Below are positions 18,533 through 29,710 of a DNA stretch of 64,000 nt, in pieces; position 1 is the first letter of the stretch, and every line of letters begins with the position of its first letter. Under the pieces are notes generated by a model that saw only the letters and a list, made by a program, of their open reading frames with translations, was not told where the DNA came from and searched no databases. Origin of the DNA: Parvibaculum sp963975745 (GTDB lineage Bacteria; Pseudomonadota; Alphaproteobacteria; Parvibaculales; Parvibaculaceae); the NCBI RefSeq assembly GCF_963975745.1, contig NZ_CAXBIB010000005.1, positions 1 to 64,000 on the forward strand, read 5' to 3'. The position numbers were made by a program, and so were the translations under genes.

Positions 18533-18939
18533 ATCCGGCCGAGCCGCAACAGCCAGACGGCGAGCAGCGGCATCAGCACCAGCTCTGCCGCCAGCGAATT
18601 GACGATCTCGGCCGCCAAGACGACCGACGGGTCGGGCGCCGAAAAGCGCGCCATGCCGCCGATGAAGATCGCCGCGAGGACCAGCAATATCCCTTGCGTG
18701 AAGCGAACGGGGTTGCTGGCGGCGAAAATCAGGAAAAGTCCGGCCGCCGCGAAGAGCCCGCCAAAGAACCGGACGTGATTGTCGATCATCCGGTATTGCT
18801 CCTCATCGGTAACCAGGAGGAAGGGCCGCTCGTCGAGCCAGCCCATGGTCGGAATGCCGCCCAGCGCCACATTGAGTCCGAGAAAGACGATCAAGACGCC
18901 GCACAGGACAAGAACGGCGCGGAACGCGGTCATGGACAT
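18529..18939 (-). CDS. DUF4345 family membrane protein
   Basis: 136 residues with four predicted membrane helices: AVLVLCGVLIVFLGLNVALGG, FFGGLFAAAGLFLIFAA, GILLVLAAIFIGGMAR and LAAELVLMPLLAVWLL. An acidic loop (TDEEQYRMIDNHVRFFGG) sits between the first two. This pattern matches DUF4345, of unknown function. The start is ATG 18939 (or the ATG two codons later). Divergent from the thioredoxin-like gene with 184 bp between starts. Confidence 0.7.
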   Translation of the reverse strand: MSMTAFRAVLVLCGVLIVFLGLNVALGGIPTMGWLDERPFLLVTDEEQYRMIDNHVRFFGGLFAAAGLFLIFAASNPVRFTQGILLVLAAIFIGGMARFSAPDPSVVLAAEIVNSLAAELVLMPLLAVWLLRLGRI

Positions 18940-19123
18940 CGGAATCCCCCATTTGATTGCCGCATGCAGACCCATAAATGGGAAGGCCGGGGTGCATTGC
19001 ATCCCCTGACGCGAAAAATCGACGCTTTCTTGCGCCCCCTGCGTCCGACCGCTAAACCATTGTTTCGAAACGCCGCCGCTCCATCTTATGCGGCAGAACC
19101 AGAAAAGAAGGCCCGGACCGCCC

Positions 19124-20029
19124 ATGGAACCGATCATCGGACAAGGCAATGCCGCCGCAGACAGCCTGATCGTCGACACCACCACCCAGACATTCGCCCG
19201 CGACGTGCTCGACGCCTCGCGCGATGTCCCGGTGATCGTCGACTTCTGGGCGCCATGGTGCGGCCCCTGCAAGCAGCTGACCCCGATCCTCGAAAAGGCG
19301 GTGCTGGCGGCACGCGGCGCGGTGAAACTGGTCAAGATGAACATCGACGATCACCCCGAAGTTGCGCAGCAATTGCGCGTCCAGTCGATCCCGGCCGTCT
19401 TCGCCTTCAAGAACGGACAGCCGGTGGACGGCTTCATGGGCGCGATGCCCGAGAGCCAGGTCAAGTCCTTCATCGAAAAGCTGGCCGGCGGCCTCGCTCC
19501 TTCGCCGGCCGAGGAGTTGATCGAAATGGCGCAGGCAGCACTGGCGGCCGGCGACCTGTCGCGCGCGGCGCAGGGTTTCGCACAGGCCGTCCAGGAAGAG
19601 CCCGGCCATCCGGCCGCCGTCGGCGGGCTGGCGCGCTGCTATATCGAGGCCGGCGATCTCGACCGGGCCCGCCAGACACTGGCGCTGGTCCGACCCGATG
19701 GAAAGAACGACCCGGCCTTCACCGCAGCCGAAGCAGCGCTGTCGCTGGCCGAAAAGGCGGCCGAGCTTGGCGACGTATCGGAACTGATCGCGCGGCTCGA
19801 AGCCAATCCGAAGGATCATCAGGCGCGTTTCGATCTCGCCCTGGCGCTGAATGCGGCCGGCGAACGCGAGCGCGCCGTGGAGGAACTGCTGATCATCGTC
19901 GAATACGACCGCAAATGGAACGATGAGGCTGCACGCAAGCAACTCGTCGAATTCTTCGAAGCCTATGGACCGAAAGACGAGGCAACGCTGAGCGGACGCC
20001 GCCGCCTTTCCTCCATTCTGTTCAGCTAG
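19124..20029 (+). CDS. thioredoxin/TPR co-chaperone (YbbN/CnoX-like)
   Basis: 301 residues: a thioredoxin domain (about 20-125) with active site WAPWCGPCKQ, followed by TPR-like helices (EMAQAALAAGDLSRAAQGFA, ARCYIEAGDLDRARQTLA). E. coli CnoX (YbbN) has this architecture and protects DnaK/GroEL clients; here the CxxC is intact, unlike in E. coli YbbN. The start at 19124 is favoured; an ATG at 19088 is possible. First gene of a same-strand run with LON-domain, Trm112 and DUF971 genes. Confidence 0.88.
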   Translation: MEPIIGQGNAAADSLIVDTTTQTFARDVLDASRDVPVIVDFWAPWCGPCKQLTPILEKAVLAARGAVKLVKMNIDDHPEVAQQLRVQSIPAVFAFKNGQPVDGFMGAMPESQVKSFIEKLAGGLAPSPAEELIEMAQAALAAGDLSRAAQGFAQAVQEEPGHPAAVGGLARCYIEAGDLDRARQTLALVRPDGKNDPAFTAAEAALSLAEKAAELGDVSELIARLEANPKDHQARFDLALALNAAGERERAVEELLIIVEYDRKWNDEAARKQLVEFFEAYGPKDEATLSGRRRLSSILFS

Positions 20030-20036
20030 GCAGGAT

Positions 20037-20720
20037 ATGGGGCCCACCGAGCGATACCGGACGACCGCGGACCTGCCGGGAACCATCCCGGTCTTTCCGC
20101 TTGCGGGCGCGATCCTGCTGCCGCGCGGACAATTGCCGCTCAACATCTTCGAACCGCGCTATCTGAAGATGATCGACGATGCCATTCGCGGCGACCGCAT
20201 CATCGGCATGGTACAGCCCGATGGCGACGAAGCGATCATTGCCTCGCAGATCGAAGGCAGGAAGCCGCCGCTCTGCACCATCGGTTGTGCCGGCCGCATC
20301 ACCTCCTTCGCCGAAACCGATGACGGACGCATGGTCATCACCCTGACCGGCATCTGCCGCTTTCGCCTTGTCGCCGAACTGCCCGCGATGACGCCCTACC
20401 GGCAGTTCGAGATCGACTGCGATCCCTTCGCCGACGATCTGACGCCGGGATACGGACAGGACGAGGTCTCCCGCGATCGTCTGCTCGAAATCCTGAAGGA
20501 ATATCTCGACACGCATGGGCTGCAGGCCGATTGGCGCGCCATCAAGCTGTCGTCGAATGAATCGCTGGTCAACTCGCTCTGCACCATCAGCCCCTACGGA
20601 CCGCGCGAGAAACAGGCGCTGCTCGAGGCACAGACGCTCGAGGACCGCAACCAGATGCTGATTGCCCTGACCGAGAAAGCCTTGCGTGAACTCTCGCCGG
20701 GCGATGCAACCGTGCAATAG
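20037..20720 (+). CDS. LON N-terminal (substrate-binding) domain protein
   Basis: 227 residues of a stand-alone Lon N-domain with no ATPase or protease part: IPVFPLAGAILLPRGQLPLNIFEPRYLKM, IGMVQP, VGCAGRIT-like GCAGRITSF, and a helical C-terminus ending in EKQALLEAQTLEDRN. Such proteins may recognise substrates for quality control; the role is unproven. It starts 7 bp after the thioredoxin gene, so it is almost certainly cotranscribed. Confidence 0.9.
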   Translation: MGPTERYRTTADLPGTIPVFPLAGAILLPRGQLPLNIFEPRYLKMIDDAIRGDRIIGMVQPDGDEAIIASQIEGRKPPLCTIGCAGRITSFAETDDGRMVITLTGICRFRLVAELPAMTPYRQFEIDCDPFADDLTPGYGQDEVSRDRLLEILKEYLDTHGLQADWRAIKLSSNESLVNSLCTISPYGPREKQALLEAQTLEDRNQMLIALTEKALRELSPGDATVQ

Positions 20721-20739
20721 CAGGACGGAAACAGGAAAC

Positions 20740-20952
20740 ATGACCGACAGTAAGGAAAATGCGCGCGCGACCCGGATGGAGGTCGATCCGAAGCTGCTGG
20801 AAATCCTGGTCTGTCCGGTGACCAAGACGACGCTGCGCTACGATCGCGAGAAGCAGGAACTGATCTCGGAGAAGGCACGTCTCGCCTTCCCGATCCGCGA
20901 CGGCATTCCGATCATGCTGGTCGACGAGGCCCGGTCGCTGGACGATGCCTGA
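20740..20952 (+). CDS. Trm112 family protein
   Basis: 70 residues: MEVDPKLLEILVCPVTKTTL, then LISEKARLAFPIRDGIPIML, the Trm112/YcaR pattern. Only one Cys of the zinc site of eukaryotic Trm112 is present, as is common in bacterial members. Eukaryotic Trm112 activates RNA/protein methyltransferases; the bacterial role is uncertain. The ATG at 20740 is chosen by conservation. It overlaps the next gene by 8 bp. Confidence 0.88.
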   Translation: MTDSKENARATRMEVDPKLLEILVCPVTKTTLRYDREKQELISEKARLAFPIRDGIPIMLVDEARSLDDA

Positions 20953-21322
20953 AGCCCCGACGCCCGGCACGGCACCCTGGCCGACCGACATCAAGCTCAG
21001 AAAATCGGAACGCCTGATCGAAATTGCCTTCGACGACGGCGCGCGCTTTCGTCTGGAGGCGGAATATCTGCGTGTCGAGAGCCCCTCGGCCGAAGTGCAG
21101 GGGCACGGCAGCGGCCAGAAGAAGACCGTGCCGGGCAAGGCCGGCGTCGCCATCACCGGGCTCGAACCTGTGGGCAACTACGCCATCCGCATTCTTTTCG
21201 ACGACGGCCACGACACCGGTCTCTTCACCTGGGAGACGCTCTACCGCCTCGGCCGCGACCGCGAGAAGATCTGGACCGACTATCTGACCGCACTGGAGCG
21301 GCAGGGATTGAGCCGCGACTGA
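20945..21322 (+). CDS. DUF971 (gamma-butyrobetaine hydroxylase-like N-domain) protein
   Basis: 125 residues: WPTDIKLRKSERLIEIAFDDG, RLEAEYLRVESPSAEVQGHG, VAITGLEPVGNYAIRILFDDGHDTGLFTWETLY. This is the stand-alone DUF971 domain, found also in some iron-sulfur carrier (Mrp/ApbC) contexts. Last gene of the YbbN-LON-Trm112-DUF971 run, a combination common in alphaproteobacteria. The function is not established. Confidence 0.9.
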   Translation: MPEAPTPGTAPWPTDIKLRKSERLIEIAFDDGARFRLEAEYLRVESPSAEVQGHGSGQKKTVPGKAGVAITGLEPVGNYAIRILFDDGHDTGLFTWETLYRLGRDREKIWTDYLTALERQGLSRD

Positions 21323-22552
21323 TCAGACCGCCTCGCCCTTCAGGAGCCGTGGCAGATCGCCGACGGCACCGCCGGCATGGCGCATGAAGAAGCGCCGCAG
21401 CGGCGGCAGCTCGTTGACGATCCCGAGCCCGAGATCCCGGGCAAGACGCAGCGGGCCGATGTCGTTGGAAAAGAGCCGGTTGAGACCGTCCATCAGCAGC
21501 GACAGCGCCACATTGTCGAAACGCCGCCAGCGCTGGTAGCGCTCCAGCACGTCGAGCGCACCGATATCGAGACCGAGCCGGGCGGCATCGACGACGACCT
21601 CGGCCGCCGCCGCAACATCGCGCAGCCCGAGATTGAGTCCCTGCCCCGCGATCGGGTGGATGCCATGTGCGGCATCGCCGACCAGCGCAAGGCGCGGACG
21701 GACATAGTCGCGCGCCAGTTGCAGCGTCAACGGATAGGACCAGCGCGGGCCGACCGGCGCACATTGACCGAGATAGTCGCCGAAGCGGGCGCGCATCTCT
21801 TCGGCGAAACCCGCATCGTCGAGCGCCAGAATGGCTTTCGCATCGGCCGTCTTTTCGGTCCAGACCAGCGAGGCCCGGTTGCCGACCATGGGCAGGATCG
21901 CAAAAGGTCCGCCGGGGAGGAAATATTCCTGCGCCACGCCCTCATGCGGCAATTCGTGCTCGACGGTGCAGACGATGCCGGTCTGACCGTAATCCCAGCC
22001 GACAGTGCGGATGCCCGCCGCCTCGCGCGTGGGCGATCCGCGGCCGTCGGCGGCGAAGCAGAGCCGGGCCGTGACCTTGTTGCCGCTGGCCAGCGTCGCC
22101 GTGACATGTGCGCCATACGCGACCTGCCTGACCGCATCGGGCGCGATCAGCCGCACCCGTGCCTCGCTTTCGATCGCCTTGCCAAGCGCGATGCGAATAT
22201 GACGGTTCTCGATCAGATTGCCGAGCGGCTCGTCGCCGATCTCCTTGTGGTCGAAATGCAGGAACAGCGGCGAGGCGCCCTCGCGCACCCGTCCGTCCGA
22301 CACCATGATGTCGTTGATCGGCTGCATCTGCCCGCCGAGATGCGCGACGACGCCAAGCTGCTCCAGCATCCGGCAGGAGGCAAAGGCGATAGCCGAAACA
22401 CGGCCGTCAAAACCGGCATCCGTCACCCGCGCCGGATCGAGCGCATCGACCACGGTGACGCTGAGGCCGCCCTGTGCGCAGGCCAGCGCCAGCGGCAGGC
22501 CGGCAAGGCCGCCGCCGACAATCAGCACATCGCTGTCGATTGTCCCGTTCAT
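21323..22552 (-). CDS. UbiH/UbiF/COQ6 family FAD monooxygenase
   Basis: 409-residue class A flavoprotein hydroxylase, likely acting on a ubiquinone precursor ring at the membrane. N-terminal FAD fold VLIVGGGLAGLPLALACAQ, middle ADGRGSPTREAAGI (DG motif), and LALVGDAAHGIHPIAGQGLNLGLRDV (GD motif) near residue 285. Which ring carbon it hydroxylates cannot be judged from the sequence. The ATG at 22552 starts MNGTIDSDVLIVG; the frame upstream is unconserved. Abuts the end of the DUF971 gene and is divergent from the P450 gene. Confidence 0.9.
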   Translation of the reverse strand: MNGTIDSDVLIVGGGLAGLPLALACAQGGLSVTVVDALDPARVTDAGFDGRVSAIAFASCRMLEQLGVVAHLGGQMQPINDIMVSDGRVREGASPLFLHFDHKEIGDEPLGNLIENRHIRIALGKAIESEARVRLIAPDAVRQVAYGAHVTATLASGNKVTARLCFAADGRGSPTREAAGIRTVGWDYGQTGIVCTVEHELPHEGVAQEYFLPGGPFAILPMVGNRASLVWTEKTADAKAILALDDAGFAEEMRARFGDYLGQCAPVGPRWSYPLTLQLARDYVRPRLALVGDAAHGIHPIAGQGLNLGLRDVAAAAEVVVDAARLGLDIGALDVLERYQRWRRFDNVALSLLMDGLNRLFSNDIGPLRLARDLGLGIVNELPPLRRFFMRHAGGAVGDLPRLLKGEAV

Positions 22553-22656
22553 GAGAGGGAAGATCGGTCTTCGGCGCCGATATGGCAAGCGCCGGATGGA
22601 CGCAGGGCCCTCCGGGCGTCTAGTCTTTCCCGAACAACAAGAAATGGGAGACGCCG

Positions 22657-23910
22657 ATGACAGGCAAGGACGCCGCCGCCGCGGCTGACGCCACACCGAT
22701 CCGGACGGGCATCGGCCTGACGGCTCTCGACGAGGCCTATCGCGAGGACCTCTACCGGGTGCTCGATGAAATGCGCAGCCATGACCCGGTGCATCGCGAC
22801 CGGGAGCTGGGCCGCATCTTCCTGACCCGGCACGATGATGTGCGCGCCGTTCTGCGCGACAAGACCCTGCATGTCGACCCGCGCCATGCCCTGCCCGATT
22901 CCTATATCCGTCTGATCACCGGCGCGTCGGTGGAGACCGAAGACGCCTTCGACCCGTCCATGCTCTTTTCCGACGAACCGGATCACCGGCGTCTGCGAGG
23001 GCTGGTGAGCCAGGCATTCAACCCGCGTGCCATCGAAACCATGCGCGGGCGCATCGCCGCGATCGCCGGGGAACTGCTCGACGAAATGGACGGCGCTGAC
23101 GAAGTCGACCTGATTGCGGCATTTGCGGGTCCATTGCCGACCATGGTGATCGCCGAAATGCTCGGCGTGCCGCTCGACCGCCGCGACGATTTCAAGCGCT
23201 GGTCCGACGATGTGGTGCTGGGCTTCGATCCGATCGCAAGCGAAGAAACGAAAACGCGGATACACGTCTCGAGCGAGGCAATGCGCAGCTTCTTCCGCGA
23301 GATGATTGCCCGGCGCCGCGCAGCACTGGGGAACGATCTGATCTCCGACCTGATCCGCGCGGAGGCGGAAGGAAGCAGCCTCGACAATGACGAGATCGTC
23401 AGCATGTGCACATTGCTGCTGACGGCCGGCAATGTGACGACGACCGATCTGATCGGCAATGGCGTTCATGCGCTGATCGAACATCCCGGCCAGCTGGCGA
23501 AGCTGCGCGACAATCCCGATCTGATCGTCAATGCGGTCGAGGAAATGCTGCGCTACGACACGCCGGTGACCGACTCCGGTCGTCTGCCGCATCACGACAT
23601 GACGATCGGCGGTTGTCCGGTCGAGGCCGGCCGGTCGCTGTCGACCTCGCTGGCTGCGGCCAACCACGATCCGGCCGTCTATCCCGAGCCGCACAAATTC
23701 GATATCGAACGGCAGGACACGCATCATCACGCCTTTGGCTGCGGTACCCGCATGTGCCTCGGCGCGCCACTGGCCCGCCTCGAAGCGCAGATCGGCATTG
23801 CCATGCTTGTCGCCCGTTTTCCGGATATGACAAGCGGCAGCAAACCCGGGCGGCGGCGCCATCTGCCCTCCTTCCGCGGCTTCGAGATCCTGCCTGTCCG
23901 GCTGAAATAA
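22657..23910 (+). CDS. cytochrome P450
   Basis: 417-residue soluble bacterial P450. Heme-binding loop HHAFGCGTRMCLG with the ligand Cys at about 367, ExxR-helix EEMLRYDTP, and an I-helix of the type LLLTAGNVTTTDLIGNG. The usual acidic residue before the catalytic Thr (A-G-x-D/E-T) is replaced by Val, as I recall for a subset of bacterial P450s. The substrate is unknown; electron partners are not in the window. The ATG follows GGGAG. The downstream amidase starts 14 bp later and is probably coexpressed. Confidence 0.94.
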   Translation: MTGKDAAAAADATPIRTGIGLTALDEAYREDLYRVLDEMRSHDPVHRDRELGRIFLTRHDDVRAVLRDKTLHVDPRHALPDSYIRLITGASVETEDAFDPSMLFSDEPDHRRLRGLVSQAFNPRAIETMRGRIAAIAGELLDEMDGADEVDLIAAFAGPLPTMVIAEMLGVPLDRRDDFKRWSDDVVLGFDPIASEETKTRIHVSSEAMRSFFREMIARRRAALGNDLISDLIRAEAEGSSLDNDEIVSMCTLLLTAGNVTTTDLIGNGVHALIEHPGQLAKLRDNPDLIVNAVEEMLRYDTPVTDSGRLPHHDMTIGGCPVEAGRSLSTSLAAANHDPAVYPEPHKFDIERQDTHHHAFGCGTRMCLGAPLARLEAQIGIAMLVARFPDMTSGSKPGRRRHLPSFRGFEILPVRLK

Positions 23911-23924
23911 AAGGAGATTCCGGC

Positions 23925-25313
23925 TTGAGTACGAGCGCTGCGGACCACGGCCATGCCGACTGGCACCGGATGAGCGCGCTTGAACTCGGCCGGCTGTTCG
24001 AGAGCGGCAGCGCCGATCCGCGCGAGGTGACGGACGATTTTCTGGCGCGTGCCAACGCCGCCGACCCCGCGCACCGAATTTATGTGCGCCTGCTCGAGGC
24101 CCGCGCCCGCGCCGAGGCCGATGCCGCTGCCGCGCGCGCCAAAAGCGGCTTGCGCCGCCATGCGCTGGACGGCGTGCCGCTTTCCTGGAAGGACCTGTTC
24201 GATACGGCCGGCGAGGCGACAGCGGCGGGTTCGCTGCCGCTGAAGAACCGCATGCCCGAACGCGATGCCGAAGTTCTGGCACGGGCAACCCGCGCGGGCG
24301 CCGTCTGTCTCGGCAAGACAACCATGACCGAGCTTGCTTTCTCGGGCCTCGGCATCAATCCGAATTTCGGGACGCCCGCGAATGCGCATGACGAAAGGAT
24401 CGAACGCGTGCCGGGCGGTTCGTCGGCGGGGGCCGGCGTGTCGGTTGCACGCGGGCTCGCGGCCGCTGCCATCGGCACCGATACGGGCGGCTCGGTGCGC
24501 ATCCCCGCTGCCTGGAACGGCCTTGTCGGCCTGAAGACGACGACCGGCCGCCTGCCGCTTGCCGGCACCGTGCCGCTCTCGCCGACATTCGATACGGTGG
24601 GTCCGCTGGCAAGGAATGTCGAGGACGCGGCAGCGCTGCTGTCGCTGCTCGAAGGACGTCAGACCCGCAGCCTGGAGGCCTTTGATCTGACGCGTGCAAC
24701 CTTCTGGCTGCCGGGCGGGATCGCCTGGTCGCAGCTCGACGACGGCATTGCGGCGGCGCTTGAGGCCGCCATTCGCCGGCTCCTGCATGGCGGTGCGCGC
24801 ATCGTCGAACACGGATTGCCCGAACTCGACGAGATCGACGCGCTCGCCTGGAGCCCGAAGACAAGCCGCCTCGTCGCCGAAGCCCATGCACAATGGGGCG
24901 ACATGCTTGCTGCCAACAAGGCCGGGATCTATCCCCCGGTCTATGAGCGTGTAATGGCGGGCGCAAGTATCGCCGCTACCGACATTGTCGCCGCCGACCT
25001 GAAACGCGCCGAGATCCGGGCCCGCTATCTTGCCGCAACCGCGGGCGTCGATGCGGTGTTGCTGCCATCCATCGCCATTTCGCCGCCCCCCATCGCCGCA
25101 CTGGAAGCGGGCGGCGATGCGTATTTCCGGGCCAACCGCATGGCGCTGCGCAATGCCACGATCGGCAACCAGCTCGGTCTTTGTGCGGTGACCCTCCCGG
25201 CCGGCTACGATCAGCTGGGCCTCCCGGTCGGATTGATGCTGCAGGCTCAACCGTTTATGGAGGAAAAACTCCTGCGCCTCGCATTGGCCGTCGAGCGCAT
25301 ATTGCGCGAATGA
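23925..25313 (+). CDS. amidase signature family protein
   Basis: 462 residues of the Ser-cisSer-Lys amidase fold. The catalytic Lys lies in GVPLSWKDLFDTAG, the glycine/serine-rich signature in VPGGSSAGAGVSVARG and IGTDTGGSVRIPAAWNGLVG. Family members include GatA, acylamidases and AtzF-like enzymes; no gatB/gatC neighbour is present, so a catabolic amidase is more likely. It starts at TTG 23925 behind AAGGAG. With the P450 just upstream it may form a xenobiotic or secondary catabolic pair, which is inference. Confidence 0.88.
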   Translation: MSTSAADHGHADWHRMSALELGRLFESGSADPREVTDDFLARANAADPAHRIYVRLLEARARAEADAAAARAKSGLRRHALDGVPLSWKDLFDTAGEATAAGSLPLKNRMPERDAEVLARATRAGAVCLGKTTMTELAFSGLGINPNFGTPANAHDERIERVPGGSSAGAGVSVARGLAAAAIGTDTGGSVRIPAAWNGLVGLKTTTGRLPLAGTVPLSPTFDTVGPLARNVEDAAALLSLLEGRQTRSLEAFDLTRATFWLPGGIAWSQLDDGIAAALEAAIRRLLHGGARIVEHGLPELDEIDALAWSPKTSRLVAEAHAQWGDMLAANKAGIYPPVYERVMAGASIAATDIVAADLKRAEIRARYLAATAGVDAVLLPSIAISPPPIAALEAGGDAYFRANRMALRNATIGNQLGLCAVTLPAGYDQLGLPVGLMLQAQPFMEEKLLRLALAVERILRE

Positions 25314-25315
25314 AA

Positions 25316-25343
25316 AAACCCCGGAGATTTTTCTCCGGGGTTT
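25316..25343. terminator. bidirectional terminator (amidase / PQQ dehydrogenase)
   Basis: A perfect 12-bp stem (AAACCCCGGAGA/TCTCCGGGGTTT) with a TTTT loop lies between convergent genes. A- and T-runs on both sides allow it to terminate both strands. Confidence 0.88.
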
Positions 25344-25366
25344 GTTGTTGCAGCAAGGCGGCGCCG

Positions 25367-27574
<2,208 letters not shown>

Positions 27575-27768
27575 GACCTCCCCGTCCCTTTTTCCGGGCT
27601 GCGTGCCGCCGCTTGGGCCGCAGCCAACCTTCTCTATGCGGAGTTGAACTCCCCTTTTTGTGGCGAAAGCTTAGCCGAACCCCCGACGGCGCGAAACCAC
27701 CCCAGCCTTTGAAAAACAGCATGAATTCGGGCCGGTCGGTGATCGCAAGTACAACGGAAAACCTAAAC

Positions 27769-27785
27769 TGCACAAAAAACAGGCT
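27769..27785 (+). promoter_or_regulatory. NtrC-like site upstream of amtB1 (half site)
   Basis: TGCACAAAAAACAGGCT: the left half TGCAC is perfect, the right half is degenerate. It lies 113 bp before the sigma-54-like element, the same layout as the other two nitrogen promoters. Confidence 0.35.
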
Positions 27786-27898
27786 GATTTTGCGAGATGC
27801 ATGTTTGTTACGCAGTTTGGCGATGCTCTGCCGACCGAGTATCGGCAGCATCGGATTTTATATGAATGGAATCAATTGGATAGGCCATCAGACCCAAC

Positions 27899-27913
27899 CG
27901 GCACGCTTCTTGA
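27899..27913 (+). promoter_or_regulatory. sigma-54-like promoter of amtB1
   Basis: CGGCACG-N4-TTGA at 27899-27913, with the -24 GG and -12 spacing of TGGCACG-N4-TTGC promoters. The -12 dinucleotide is GA instead of GC. Nearly the same element recurs ahead of glnK and amtB3. Confidence 0.55.
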
Positions 27914-28019
27914 GAACAAGATGTCCAGGCACCGGAAGACCGCTCGCCGGGGAGACGGGCGGCGCGCCGCGCCCAACAAGCCCGGGGGCAGAACCCACCG
28001 GCGGCACATGGAGAGACGA

Positions 28020-29357
28020 ATGAGCGACAGATCTGAAACATGGGGGCTTCTCCGCCGGGGCACGCTTGCCGCTGCAACCGGCGCCCTGGCTCTGGCCGCA
28101 ACGGCCGGCAGCGCCCTCGCACAGGAAGAGATCGCCGAGCTGAGTGCCGGCGACACGGCATGGATGATCACGGCCACGGCACTGGTCCTGATGATGACCA
28201 TTCCGGGTCTCGCGCTGTTTTACGGCGGCATGGTTCGCAAGAAGAATGTCGTCGCCATGGCGGCGCAGGTCTTTGCGATCGCAGCCTTGATGTCGGTCGT
28301 CTGGATGGTGGTCGGCTATTCGCTGGCCTTCAGCGACGGCGGCTCGATGAACGCCTGGGTCGGCGGCCTGGACAATCTATTTCTGTCGGGTCTGACCGTC
28401 GATGCGCTCTCGGGCACGATCCCCGAAAGCGTTTTCATGACCTTTCAGATGACCTTTGCGATCATCACCCCGGCACTGATCGTCGGCGCCTTCGCCGACC
28501 GCATGAAATTCTCCAGCATGCTGGTCTTCATGACGCTGTGGGTGATCTTCATCTATGCGCCGATCTGCCATTGGGTCTGGGGTGGCGGCTTCCTCGGTGA
28601 GGACGGTGTGCTCGATTTTGCCGGCGGCACTGTGGTGCACATCAATGCCGGCATCGCCGGTCTCGTCGCCTGTCTGGTACTCGGCCCGCGCAAGGGCTTC
28701 GGCATGGAAAACATGGCGCCGCATAATGTGGTGCTGACGATGGTCGGTGCAGCGTTGCTCTGGGTCGGTTGGTTCGGTTTCAATGCCGGCTCGCAACTGG
28801 CCGCCGATGGCCGCGCCGGCATGGCGATGGCCGTCACGCAGATCGCGACCGCAACGGCCGTGCTTGGCTGGATGTTCGCCGAATGGATCGTGCACCGGAA
28901 ACCGACTCTGCTCGGTCTCGCCACGGGCGCGATCGCGGGCCTCGTCGCCATCACGCCGGCCGCCGGTTTCGTCGATCCGATAGGCGCCCTCTGGATCGGT
29001 CTCGCATCCGGTGTGATCTGCTTCATCGCCTCGACCAGCATCAAGCGCGCCATCGGCTATGATGACGCGCTCGACGTCTTCGGCGTGCATGCAGTTGGTG
29101 GCATTGTCGGCGCGATCCTGACCGGCGTATTCGCCACGGTGGCGATCACCGGCGGCGACGCACCGCTGGGCGGCCTCGAAGGCAACTGGGCGCAGGTCGG
29201 TATTCAGATCAAGGGCGTTGTCGCGACAATCGTCTATTGCGGTCTCGGCACCTTTGTTCTCTTGATGGTGACGAAGATCTTCTTCGGCCTGCGCGTGACG
29301 CCGCAGGAGGAAATCGACGGCCTCGACATCAGCCTGCACGGCGAAGTGATCCAGTAA
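28020..29357 (+). CDS. amtB: ammonium transporter (Amt) 1, with signal peptide
   Basis: 445 residues. Cleavable signal sequence ending TAGSALAQEE, then 11 membrane helices of the Amt/Rh fold: GLALFYGGMVRKKNVV, the FGGGT-like PICHWVWGGGFLGEDG and VHINAGIAGLVACLV with the first pore His, and DALDVFGVHAVGGIVGAI with the second. The C-terminal tail TPQEEIDGLDISLHGE is the part that in E. coli AmtB contacts GlnK. It carries ammonium into the cell. The start at 28020 follows GGAGAG. A terminator follows, so it is transcribed alone. Confidence 0.95.
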   Translation: MSDRSETWGLLRRGTLAAATGALALAATAGSALAQEEIAELSAGDTAWMITATALVLMMTIPGLALFYGGMVRKKNVVAMAAQVFAIAALMSVVWMVVGYSLAFSDGGSMNAWVGGLDNLFLSGLTVDALSGTIPESVFMTFQMTFAIITPALIVGAFADRMKFSSMLVFMTLWVIFIYAPICHWVWGGGFLGEDGVLDFAGGTVVHINAGIAGLVACLVLGPRKGFGMENMAPHNVVLTMVGAALLWVGWFGFNAGSQLAADGRAGMAMAVTQIATATAVLGWMFAEWIVHRKPTLLGLATGAIAGLVAITPAAGFVDPIGALWIGLASGVICFIASTSIKRAIGYDDALDVFGVHAVGGIVGAILTGVFATVAITGGDAPLGGLEGNWAQVGIQIKGVVATIVYCGLGTFVLLMVTKIFFGLRVTPQEEIDGLDISLHGEVIQ

Positions 29358-29377
29358 TCGGCCGGTATCGTTGCGGA

Positions 29378-29407
29378 AAGGGCGCTCCTCACGGAGCGCC
29401 CTTTTTT
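29378..29407 (+). terminator. Rho-independent terminator of amtB1
   Basis: 11-bp perfect stem AAGGGCGCTCC/GGAGCGCCCTT with a TCAC loop, followed by a run of six T. Confidence 0.92.
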
Positions 29408-29466
29408 GCATCCCGTCGTCCGGGTCATGCGGATCGATCCGTAGACTGACTTTTCTGCAAACACGC

Positions 29467-29483
29467 TGCACACAAATTGTGCA
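29467..29483 (+). promoter_or_regulatory. NtrC-binding palindrome upstream of glnK
   Basis: TGCACACAAATTGTGCA: TGCAC-N7-GTGCA, matching the 17-bp NtrC consensus arms exactly. It ends 93 bp before the sigma-54-like element, a typical enhancer distance. Confidence 0.75.
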
Positions 29484-29576
29484 ACGACAGGCTGAAGCGC
29501 GGGCATCCGGGGGTTCGCGTCGGACCGGCAACCGGAAATCGGCCGGAGTCCGGCGCTTTTTCGATCTTCGCACGCG

Positions 29577-29591
29577 CGGCACGTTTCTTGA
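29577..29591 (+). promoter_or_regulatory. sigma-54-like promoter of glnK-amtB2
   Basis: CGGCACG-N4-TTGA followed by TTGG, almost identical to the elements before amtB1 and amtB3. About 120 bp upstream of the glnK start. Confidence 0.65.
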
Positions 29592-29710
29592 TTGGTAGAG
29601 GCTGTCCGCGCTCATGCGGCCGTTGCGCGAGCGCGTTTCGGCAGGGGACAGGACCAGCAACGCGCCGGAAGCAAGAGGCGATCCGGCAGCCAGACAAAGA
29701 GGAAACTCAA

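Larger units (their letters stand above)
27575..28019. other. divergent intergenic region, PQQ dehydrogenase / amtB1
   Basis: 445 bp without a convincing gene. The frame opening at 27801 is a leader extension of amtB1. It contains an NtrC-like half site at 27769, a stem CTGCCGA/TCGGCAG at 27828-27848 and the sigma-54-like element at 27899. The dehydrogenase promoter was not identified. Confidence 0.6.
29358..29710. other. regulatory intergenic region between amtB1 and glnK
   Basis: 353 bp holding the amtB1 terminator (29378-29407), an NtrC-like palindrome (29467-29483), a sigma-54-like promoter (29577-29591) and the GAGGAAAC ribosome-binding site of glnK. No gene is seen. Confidence 0.7.

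Noticed and set aside
27801..28019. N-terminal extension of amtB1
   Set aside because: Would precede the signal peptide with 73 unconserved residues and cross the sigma-54-like promoter.
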